Shown here in pieces: positions 1 to 5,058 of a DNA stretch of 9,858 nt. Where the stretch lies: the NCBI GenBank assembly GCA_029288195.1, contig JARFPR010000049.1, positions 1 to 9,858 of the forward strand, given 5' to 3'. Source of the DNA: Gammaproteobacteria bacterium (GTDB taxonomy: Bacteria > Pseudomonadota > Gammaproteobacteria > GCA-001735895). The number at the start of each line of letters is the position of its first letter. Position 1 is the first letter of the stretch. Both the position numbers and the translations under genes were made by a program. The notes beneath the pieces are model-generated. The model saw nothing but the letters and a program-made list of their open reading frames with translations, did not search any database and was not told the origin of the DNA.

Positions 1-159
1 ATCTGCTGCGACGGTACCGATGCCGCCGAGGCGCGCATCAAGCGCGTGTTGTGGAACGATCCCGCCAGTGGGGTGATGCGGCATGCCGATGCCGGCTACG
101 ACATCGCCAAACAGTGCGCGCGTGAGCATGACCTGAATCTCGGCGCGATCGAGCTATAG
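1..159 (+). CDS. hutU: Urocanate hydratase (urocanase), C-terminal fragment, cut by the window start
   Basis: Urocanase converts urocanate and water to 4-imidazolone-5-propionate, the second step of histidine degradation, in the cytoplasm, using tightly bound NAD+. Only the last 52 codons are present, in frame 1, ending at TAG 157-159. The peptide contains CDGTDAAEARIKRVLWNDP (residues 3-21 of the fragment) and then GVMRHADAGYDIA, which match the conserved C-terminus of bacterial HutU; the GVMRHADAGY block is highly characteristic of the family. The tail DLNLGAIEL resembles the usual short tail after LNLP in Pseudomonas HutU. The catalytic core lies upstream of the window. The gene converges with tcdA. 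Other hut genes may lie upstream, but none is visible. Family assignment is confident although the fragment is short. Confidence 0.9.
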   Translation: MCCDGTDAAEARIKRVLWNDPASGVMRHADAGYDIAKQCAREHDLNLGAIEL

Positions 160-217
160 GCCTACTTAACCTAACCGAAATCAAATTTAGGCCCGAACTA
201 CAAACCTCTGCCTGGGC

Positions 218-348
218 GCTAGCTCGCGGAGAACCTCCACAAAAGACGCTCCCAACCGGCGCAGGCGCCGGTTGGTCCATCCATGGAATCGCTTGGAGCT
301 CGGCGTCCTGCCTCGCTACACTTTTGTGGAGGTTCTCCACGAGCTAGC
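218..348. repeat. 131-bp palindromic element with 28-bp inverted arms (MITE-like or REP-like)
   Basis: The arms 218-245 and 321-348 are inverted copies of each other over 28 bases with a single mismatch; each carries the core GGAGAACCTCCACAAAAG or its complement. The outer ends read GCTAGCTCG and CGAGCTAGC. The interior carries a second perfect hairpin at 252-275 and a short GACGC/GCGTC pairing (245-249 with 303-307). No open reading frame of convincing quality lies inside, and no obvious target-site duplication flanks it. It sits between the convergent hutU and tcdA genes. In RNA from either strand it would fold into a long stem. It could be a non-autonomous mobile element, a dispersed intergenic repeat, or a bidirectional transcript-end structure. 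The palindrome is seen directly; its class is inference. Confidence 0.8.
252..275. repeat. Inner 10-bp perfect hairpin of the palindromic element
   Basis: CCAACCGGCG (252-261) and CGCCGGTTGG (266-275) are perfect reverse complements separated by the tetranucleotide CAGG. The stem is GC-rich. No T-run follows on either strand, so it is not a textbook Rho-independent terminator, although it could still stop or stabilise transcripts arriving from hutU or tcdA. Confidence 0.75.
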
Positions 349-360
349 TTATTCGTCCTG

Positions 361-393
361 GGGTATCGGGATTACCGTTTTTGTGGGAATGAC
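361..393 (-). repeat. Degenerate GTCATTCCC-type dispersed repeat overlapping the tcdA 3' end
   Basis: Read on the minus strand the segment begins GTCATTCCC (393 down to 385), continues through an A-rich loop and then GGTAATCCC. This resembles the widespread proteobacterial dispersed repeat in which ATTCCCGC pairs with GCGGGAAT, but here the stem is degraded (ATTCCC against GGTAAT). It supplies the last codons (S-F-P-Q-K-R) and the TAA stop of tcdA. The family assignment rests on memory of the consensus and is tentative. Confidence 0.35.
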
Positions 394-1184
394 ACATCAA
401 TTTGCGATTTGAGGTGTTTCCTGATGGCGTGGGCTGCCGCAGTGAAGCCGAAGCAGGCGGTAACGCCGACGAAGGAGCCGATCCCGGTGGCGCAGTCGAG
501 GGTGGTACGCTCGGGTACCGAGGGCTTTTCGTAACTGACCTCACCATTGGCAGCGGGGTAGAGCGGTTGCTCGGTCGAGAATACGCAATCCATCGCGTAA
601 CGCCGCTTCGGGTTGCGGCTATATTCGAGCTGCTGGCGCAAGGTCGAGCGTACCTTCGCAAGCAGTGGGTCGTTGAAGCTCAGGGTTAAATCCATGACCA
701 CGATCTGGGTCGGGTCGATCAGGCCACCGGCGCCGCCGGTGGAGACGCAGCGAATCTTGTTGCGACGACAATGATGCATCAGGCTCAGCTTGTGGCTGAC
801 ATGGTCGATGGCGTCGATGACATAATCGAATTGCGCGAAGTTGAATTTTTCTATATTGCTCCGGGTCACCAGGTCATCGATCGCGATACAGTGGCATTCC
901 GGGTTAATCGCCAGAATGCGTTCACGCAACACCTCGACCTTAGAGCGGCCGATGCTGTCGGCCAGGGTGTGCAGTTGTCGATTGCTGTTGCTGATATCGA
1001 TGTCATCGTGATCGACCAACGTGATGTTTCCAACACCCGAGCGTGCACAGGCCTCGGCCGCCCAGGAACCGACCCCGCCGATACCGACGATACAAAAATG
1101 CGCCTGTTGCAGCGGTTCAAGCGCGGCTTCACCAAACACACGTGCCAGGCCGGCAAAACGCTGTAAGTAATCTTCGCTTAACAT
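372..1184 (-). CDS. tcdA: tRNA threonylcarbamoyladenosine dehydratase TcdA (CsdL)
   Basis: TcdA uses ATP to dehydrate t6A at position 37 of ANN-decoding tRNAs into its cyclic form ct6A, which strengthens codon recognition. The 270-residue product matches the length of E. coli TcdA (268). It is an E1/ThiF/MoeB-like fold: the nucleotide-binding loop IVGIGGVGSWAAEA is at residues 32-45, the acidic/Asn-Arg segment VDHDDIDISNSNRQ at 57-70, CRRNKI at 139-144, STGGAGGLIDPTQI at 148-161, DCVFSTE at 199-205 and DCATGIGSF near 230-238, all as in E. coli. The ATG lies at 1184-1182 with no strong Shine-Dalgarno sequence. The gene is divergent from gmk and convergent with hutU. Its last six or so codons run into a repeat-like segment, so the extreme C-terminus is probably not conserved. 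In E. coli the gene neighbours csdA/csdE, so the location here differs. Confidence 0.95.
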   Translation of the reverse strand: MLSEDYLQRFAGLARVFGEAALEPLQQAHFCIVGIGGVGSWAAEACARSGVGNITLVDHDDIDISNSNRQLHTLADSIGRSKVEVLRERILAINPECHCIAIDDLVTRSNIEKFNFAQFDYVIDAIDHVSHKLSLMHHCRRNKIRCVSTGGAGGLIDPTQIVVMDLTLSFNDPLLAKVRSTLRQQLEYSRNPKRRYAMDCVFSTEQPLYPAANGEVSYEKPSVPERTTLDCATGIGSFVGVTACFGFTAAAHAIRKHLKSQIDVSFPQKR

Positions 1185-1217
1185 TTAGTGATTTTAAACT
1201 TTAGTGCGGACAGTGTA

Positions 1218-1246
1218 TTGGTCTATAGTTCGTCTGTCATTACAAT
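1218..1246 (+). promoter_or_regulatory. Candidate sigma70-type promoter for gmk
   Basis: TTGGTC (1218-1223), a 17-base spacer and TACAAT (1241-1246) form a good -10 with a partial -35 (TTG conserved). The predicted start of transcription is near 1253, about 35 bases before the gmk start codon. It lies in the divergent tcdA-gmk gap. It is called from sequence only. Confidence 0.45.
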
Positions 1247-1287
1247 AGGACGCCGCAACCTGGAGCGGACTTATCCCGGATTTATCA

Positions 1288-1914
1288 TTGAATACTGCCT
1301 GCCTGTTTACCATCTCGGCCCCCTCCGGTGCCGGCAAGACCAGCCTGGTGAAAGCACTGCTGGAAAAGCGCGCCGAGTCCGTCACGGTGTGCGTGTCGCA
1401 TTCGACGCGGGCGATACGCCCGGGTGAAGTCGATGGCAAGGCCTATCACTTCGTGTCGCAGGAAATATTTGACGAAATGGTCGCGAACGATGAGTTTCTC
1501 GAGTATGCGCAGGTGTTTGACAATTGCTACGGTACCGCACGGGCCTCGGTTGATGCGTTACTGGCCAGCGGCAAGCACGTTATCCTTGAGATCGACTGGC
1601 AGGGAGCGCGCCAGGTCAAGGCGAAAATGCCGGAAACCGTCAGCATATTTATCCTGCCGCCATCGCGCGAGGAACTCGAACGACGCCTGCGCGACCGCGG
1701 CACCGATGACCAGACCACGATTGCGCGACGCATGCGCGACGCCGATCGCGAAATGTCGCACTACCACGATGCCGAGTACCTGGTAATTAACGATGCTTTC
1801 GAACAGGCATTATTCGATCTCGATGCGATTATTCATACCCGGGGCCTGACACTGGCACGACAAAAGCTCAAGAACAAGGCCCTTGTGGACTCGATCCCAG
1901 CTGAAATGGAATAG
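1288..1914 (+). CDS. gmk: Guanylate kinase
   Basis: Guanylate kinase phosphorylates GMP (and dGMP) to GDP with ATP in the cytoplasm and so feeds the GTP/GDP pool that SpoT-family enzymes use. The 208-residue product matches E. coli Gmk (207) from end to end: P-loop SAPSGAGKTSL at residues 10-20, GMP-binding SHSTRAIRPGEVDG at 37-50, YGTARASVDALLASG at 81-95, EIDWQGARQVK at 101-111, FILPPSREELERRLRDRG at 121-138, and the lid-region Arg residues ARRMRDADREMSHY at 146-159. The start is TTG at 1288. An in-frame TAG at 1246-1248 closes the frame upstream and no ATG or GTG lies between; the weak GGA at 1278-1280 is suitably spaced. rpoZ follows 79 bases downstream, as in many gammaproteobacteria. 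Confidence 0.97.
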   Translation: MNTACLFTISAPSGAGKTSLVKALLEKRAESVTVCVSHSTRAIRPGEVDGKAYHFVSQEIFDEMVANDEFLEYAQVFDNCYGTARASVDALLASGKHVILEIDWQGARQVKAKMPETVSIFILPPSREELERRLRDRGTDDQTTIARRMRDADREMSHYHDAEYLVINDAFEQALFDLDAIIHTRGLTLARQKLKNKALVDSIPAEME

Positions 1915-1933
1915 TGTTTTTCGCGATTAACGC

Positions 1934-1962
1934 TTTAGATTTATTGCTTTTTTAGCTATTAT
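1934..1962 (+). promoter_or_regulatory. Candidate promoter for rpoZ
   Basis: TTTAGA (1934-1939), a 17-base spacer and TATTAT (1957-1962) lie in the AT-rich gmk-rpoZ gap. The predicted transcript would start near 1969, about 25 bases before the rpoZ ATG. It is a sequence-only call, and rpoZ may also be read through from gmk. Confidence 0.4.
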
Positions 1963-1993
1963 TGCCGACCTTTTTGATCCGAGAGCTAATCGC

Positions 1994-2284
1994 ATGGCGC
2001 GAATCACCGTTGAAGACTGTCTCGAGCACGTAGAAAATCGTTTTGACCTGGTATTGCTGGCGTCGCGGCGCGCGCGTCAGATTTCACAGGGTGCCGATCC
2101 GCTGGTACCCGCTGAAAACGACAAGCCTACGGTTATCGCATTGCGTGAGATCGCAGAAAACCTGATTAACGCGAGCTCGATGGATGAAATGGAAGCCAAG
2201 GCTGAAATCGAAAAGATCTCTACCGATGATGACTTGATTCGACAAATCGCGCAGGCCAGCCTGATCAACCAAGAAACCGAGTAA
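1994..2284 (+). CDS. rpoZ: DNA-directed RNA polymerase omega subunit
   Basis: Omega is the small RNA polymerase subunit that clamps the beta-prime C-terminus during assembly; in E. coli it also forms part of a ppGpp-binding site with beta-prime. The 96-residue product (E. coli 91) begins MARITVEDC and carries the family core NRFDLVLLASRRARQI at residues 15-30, DPLVPAENDKPTVIALREI at 35-53 and an acidic, alpha-helical tail. The MAR start, with Met expected to be removed to leave Ala-Arg for binding beta-prime, fixes the ATG at 1994; GAGAG at 1980-1984 is a weak ribosome site. Placement between gmk and spoT is the usual gammaproteobacterial order and suits the link between ppGpp synthesis and its RNA polymerase target. 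Confidence 0.97.
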   Translation: MARITVEDCLEHVENRFDLVLLASRRARQISQGADPLVPAENDKPTVIALREIAENLINASSMDEMEAKAEIEKISTDDDLIRQIAQASLINQETE

Positions 2285-2322
2285 GCGTTTCTTTTTAGTC
2301 ACTTTAATCCCCATTAGCAGGC

Positions 2323-2354
2323 CGGGCTAGCGGCGTGCACAGCGCGGGCTTACG
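2323..2354. repeat. Imperfect 10-bp direct repeat upstream of the spoT promoter
   Basis: CGGGCTAGCG (2323-2332) and CGGGCTTACG (2345-2354) are direct copies differing at two positions, with starts 22 bases apart, close to two helical turns. The second copy overlaps where a -35 box would lie for the -10 at 2369-2374. This spacing would suit a protein binding one face of the helix. It may also be chance in a GC-rich stretch; no known operator was recognised. Confidence 0.3.
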
Positions 2355-2365
2355 CCTTGCAAATG

Positions 2366-2374
2366 TGTTATAAA
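2366..2374 (+). promoter_or_regulatory. Candidate extended -10 promoter for spoT
   Basis: TGTTATAAA combines the TGn extension (2366-2368) with a TATAAA -10 (2369-2374). No good -35 is found 16-18 bases upstream, as is common for extended -10 promoters. Transcription would start near 2381, about 35 bases before the spoT ATG. Sequence-only call. Confidence 0.4.
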
Positions 2375-2415
2375 ACCCCATTATCATTAGTTACTTAGGT
2401 TAACGCAGAGCACTG

Positions 2416-4581
2416 ATGGGGGCGAACTACGCCAATCTGTTTGAAGTTGTCGCCGGCGACATTACCGCCAGCGATTCCGAAACCCGTATTTCCGAGCTTT
2501 GTACCGAGCTCGAAACCTACCTCGAGACAGGCCAGGTCGAAGAAATCTATAGCGCTTACCTGGTTGGTGCTGCCGCGCACGAGGGGCAGAGGCGGGTTTC
2601 GGGTGAGCCCTACATCAGTCACCCGGTTGCGGTCGCGCGCATTCTCGCCGAAATGCGCATGGACAGTAAAAGTATCATCGCGGCAATACTGCATGACGTC
2701 ATCGAGGACACGCCCACACTGAAAGAAAACCTGGCTGATCAGTTTGGCGATGAGGTTGCTGAACTGGTCGATGGCGTCAGCAAGCTGGCGCAGATGGACT
2801 TCCGCAACAAGGCGGAGGCACAGGCGGAAAATTTTCGCAAGATGATGCTGGCGATGGTCAAGGACATTCGCGTCATTATTATCAAGCTCGCCGACCGACT
2901 GCACAATATGCGTACGCTGGATGCGATGCGTCCCGACAAGCGTCGTCGGATTGCCTTCGAAACCATGGACATCTACGCACCGATTGCAAACCGGCTCGGT
3001 ATTTTCAAGATGCGCCATGAATTGCTCGACCTGTCGATCAAGGCGGCCTATCCGATGCGTTACCGGGCGCTGGAAAGTGCCTGCAAGGAAGTGGTTGGCT
3101 ATCGCAAGGAAATATTCAACACCATCGAGGCCGCTATTCGTCAACGGCTCAAAGAATCGAATATCAATGCCACCGTCAAGTATCGTCAGAAGAACATCCA
3201 CAGCATCTATCGCAAGATGAAGGAGAAGAAGCTCAGCTTCAAAGAGCTCACCGACGTCTTCGGGGTTCGTATCATGACCGAATCGGTGGATGACTGTTAC
3301 CGCGTGCTCGGCGTCATGCACAACCTCTACAAGCCGCTACCGGGAAAGTTCAAGGATTACCTCGCGATTCCGAAAACGAACGGCTACCAATCGTTGCACA
3401 GCAGCCTGTTTGGACCCCACGGGGTTGCCATCGAGGTGCAGATTCGAACCGTCGAGATGGACCACTTTGCCGAGTCCGGGATTGCCGCACACTGGATATA
3501 CAAGGAGGGTGAGAGCGACGCCACCAATACCCAGGGTCGCGCGCTCGAATGGTTAAAAAGCCTGCTCGAGATGCAGCAAAAATCGGGTAGCTCGCAGGAG
3601 TTCCTGGAAAGCGTCAAGGTCGATCTGTTCCCCGATGAAGTTTACGTATTCACCCCCAAGGGCGCGATCAAGAAGTTACCGCGGGGCGCGACCGTTGTTG
3701 ATTTTGCCTACGCGGTGCATACCGATGTGGGTAATACCTGCGTTGCAGCGCGAATCGACCATCAAATGTCACCGTTAAGCAGTAAATTATACAATGGCCA
3801 GACTGTCGAGATTATTACCTCGCAGGCCAGTCGCCCGCATCCGAGCTGGCTTGATTTCGTCTCTACGGCCAAGGCACGCACCAATATTCGGCATTTTCTG
3901 AAGTCGCTGCAGAAGATCGAGGCGATTTCGCTCGGGCAGCGCTTGTTGCAGCAGTCGGTCAGCCTGATCAAGGGGCGCGAAGTAGCGATTCCAAAGGCCA
4001 GGTTTAAAAAGGTGCTTGAGCAATATCACATGTCTGACCAGAAGGAATTATTGGCCGAAATCGGATTGGGTAATCGCAATTCAAGCCTGGTGGCGAAGGC
4101 GATGTATGACATCGAAGAAGATACCACCGCCTTCGATGACCGGGGCCGGCCGCTTGCGATCAAGGGTACCGAGGGCATGGTTATTTCCTTTGCTAAGTGT
4201 TGTCGACCCGTGCCCGGGGATGCGATCGCCGGCTTTATGTCTTCGGGCAAAGGCATCGTAATCCATCAGCGCAGTTGCCCCAACATGACCGAACTCAACA
4301 AGGGTGACAGGCAACTGTCAGTGCAGTGGTCGGAACATGTTGAAGGCGAGTATCTCGCCAATATGCGGGTGCAGGTTGCGAATCAGCGTGGTGTACTGGC
4401 AACGTTGGCAACGACGATCTCCAACATGTCATCCAACATCGAGCATGTCAACGTAACCGAAAAAGACGGCCGCATTTCGACCATCGAGTTCGTGGTTACC
4501 GTTAAAGACCGCATCCACCTGGCGCGTATCATGAAAAAGCTGCGCAGCTTGGTGGTCGTCAATCGCATCTGGCGTAGATAG
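2416..4581 (+). CDS. spoT: Bifunctional (p)ppGpp synthetase/hydrolase SpoT
   Basis: SpoT makes and, mainly, hydrolyses the alarmone (p)ppGpp that drives the stringent response. The 721-residue product (E. coli SpoT 702) aligns from about residue 25. The HD hydrolase domain shows ISHPVAVA (H69), HDVIEDT (H93, D94, with E97-D98) and LADRLHNMRTL (D160, R161, H163, N164), so hydrolase residues look intact. The synthetase domain shows NIHSIYRKMKEK (260-271), DVFGVRI, KFKDYLAIPK (311-320), NGYQSLH and EVQIRT (340-345). The KFKD segment has the basic form seen in bifunctional Rel/SpoT enzymes rather than the acidic EFDD of RelA. The TGS domain spans about 403-467, the Cys-Cys/His/Cys zinc-finger domain includes C595, C596, H617 and C621, and a C-terminal ACT domain covers about 645-721. 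The N-terminus is about 20 residues longer than in E. coli, so a later start is possible. The downstream neighbour is ridA rather than trmH. Confidence 0.97.
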   Translation: MGANYANLFEVVAGDITASDSETRISELCTELETYLETGQVEEIYSAYLVGAAAHEGQRRVSGEPYISHPVAVARILAEMRMDSKSIIAAILHDVIEDTPTLKENLADQFGDEVAELVDGVSKLAQMDFRNKAEAQAENFRKMMLAMVKDIRVIIIKLADRLHNMRTLDAMRPDKRRRIAFETMDIYAPIANRLGIFKMRHELLDLSIKAAYPMRYRALESACKEVVGYRKEIFNTIEAAIRQRLKESNINATVKYRQKNIHSIYRKMKEKKLSFKELTDVFGVRIMTESVDDCYRVLGVMHNLYKPLPGKFKDYLAIPKTNGYQSLHSSLFGPHGVAIEVQIRTVEMDHFAESGIAAHWIYKEGESDATNTQGRALEWLKSLLEMQQKSGSSQEFLESVKVDLFPDEVYVFTPKGAIKKLPRGATVVDFAYAVHTDVGNTCVAARIDHQMSPLSSKLYNGQTVEIITSQASRPHPSWLDFVSTAKARTNIRHFLKSLQKIEAISLGQRLLQQSVSLIKGREVAIPKARFKKVLEQYHMSDQKELLAEIGLGNRNSSLVAKAMYDIEEDTTAFDDRGRPLAIKGTEGMVISFAKCCRPVPGDAIAGFMSSGKGIVIHQRSCPNMTELNKGDRQLSVQWSEHVEGEYLANMRVQVANQRGVLATLATTISNMSSNIEHVNVTEKDGRISTIEFVVTVKDRIHLARIMKKLRSLVVVNRIWRR

Positions 4582-4584
4582 TGA

Positions 4585-4612
4585 TTGCCAGCGCGGTTAA
4601 TAACCGCATAAT
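4585..4612 (+). promoter_or_regulatory. Candidate ridA promoter with a palindrome in its spacer
   Basis: TTGCCA (4585-4590) and CATAAT (4607-4612), each five of six to the sigma70 consensus, are separated by 16 bases. Almost the whole spacer is the palindrome GCGGTTA-A-TAACCGC (4593-4607, seven-base arms around a central A), whose last base is the first base of the -10. A repressor bound there would block RNA polymerase. The predicted transcript starts near 4619 and the ridA ribosome site lies at 4629-4633. The palindrome is seen directly; its role as promoter and operator is inferred. Confidence 0.5.
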
Positions 4613-4639
4613 CCAAACAAACTGAGCTGGAGGCATAGC

Positions 4640-5023
4640 ATGGCCAAAACCATCATTCAAACCGACGACGCACCCCAGGCAATCGGCACCTATTCACAGG
4701 CGGTCAAGGTCGATAGTACGGTGTATATCTCGGGTCAGATACCGCTTGATCCTGCGAGTATGGAAGTTGTTAGTGGCGGTATCGAAGCCGAAATCACCCG
4801 TGTCTTCGACAACCTGCAGGCGGTTGCCAATGCCTCGGGTGGCAGTCTTGCCGACGTGGTCAAGTTGAACATATTCCTCACAGACCTGGGCAACTTTCCA
4901 ACCGTCAACGAAATTATGGCGCAATATTTCCAGCAGCCTTACCCCGCCCGTGCCGCGATAGGTGTTGCCGCGTTACCCAAGGCGGTCGGCGTCGAGATGG
5001 ACGCGGTGCTGGTTATCGACTAG
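4640..5023 (+). CDS. ridA: RidA family 2-iminobutanoate/2-iminopropanoate deaminase
   Basis: RidA hydrolyses reactive enamine/imine intermediates released by PLP enzymes such as threonine dehydratase, protecting other PLP enzymes from damage; it acts as a cytoplasmic trimer. The 127-residue product matches E. coli RidA (128). Visible family features are APQAIGTYSQAV (residues 11-22, with the conserved Tyr18), SGQIPLDP (31-38), NLQAV, VVKLNIFLTDL (73-83), and PARAAIGVAALPKAVGVEMDAV, which holds the catalytic-site Arg104 and Glu119. The carboxylate-binding Arg is therefore present, which supports the archetypal RidA activity rather than a divergent Rid subgroup. GGAGG at 4629-4633, six bases before the ATG, is the best ribosome site in the window. 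It follows spoT by 58 bases and its stop codon abuts a strong hairpin before recG. Confidence 0.95.
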   Translation: MAKTIIQTDDAPQAIGTYSQAVKVDSTVYISGQIPLDPASMEVVSGGIEAEITRVFDNLQAVANASGGSLADVVKLNIFLTDLGNFPTVNEIMAQYFQQPYPARAAIGVAALPKAVGVEMDAVLVID

Positions 5024-5048
5024 TGGTCGATCTAAGTAGATCGACCAC
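5023..5048. repeat. Perfect 12-bp inverted repeat between ridA and recG
   Basis: GTGGTCGATCTA (5023-5034) and TAGATCGACCAC (5037-5048) are exact reverse complements around the dinucleotide AG. The left arm begins at the last base of the ridA stop codon and the right arm ends ten bases before the recG ATG. No T-run follows on either strand, so a classic intrinsic terminator is unlikely. In RNA it would fold tightly next to the recG start, and in DNA it is a symmetric protein-binding candidate. The structure is certain; its role is unknown. Confidence 0.85.
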
Positions 5049-5058
5049 CAATAATTGA

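Noticed and set aside
38..340. A 100-codon minus-strand open frame over hutU and the palindromic element
   Set aside because: It crosses the conserved HutU C-terminus and both arms of the inverted repeat; its Arg/Ser/His-rich translation is typical of a non-coding frame.
218..348. Insertion sequence with a transposase or a CRISPR repeat pair
   Set aside because: The 131-bp element is too short for a transposase and has only two inverted, not direct, copies; no flanking target duplication is evident.
771..1166. A 131-codon plus-strand open frame inside tcdA
   Set aside because: It is antisense to the nucleotide-binding region of a clearly conserved gene and shows no recognisable motif or ribosome site.
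2395..3321. A 308-codon open frame on the minus strand
   Set aside because: It lies wholly antisense to the conserved HD and synthetase domains of spoT, its translation resembles no protein family, and it is explained by codon bias of spoT reflected on the other strand.
2416..4581. RelA rather than SpoT
   Set aside because: The HD hydrolase residues are intact and the synthetase segment reads KFKD rather than the acidic EFDD of RelA; the rpoZ neighbour also fits SpoT.
5023..5048. Rho-independent terminator after ridA
   Set aside because: The stem is strong, but no run of T follows on either strand, so it is recorded as an inverted repeat of unknown role.
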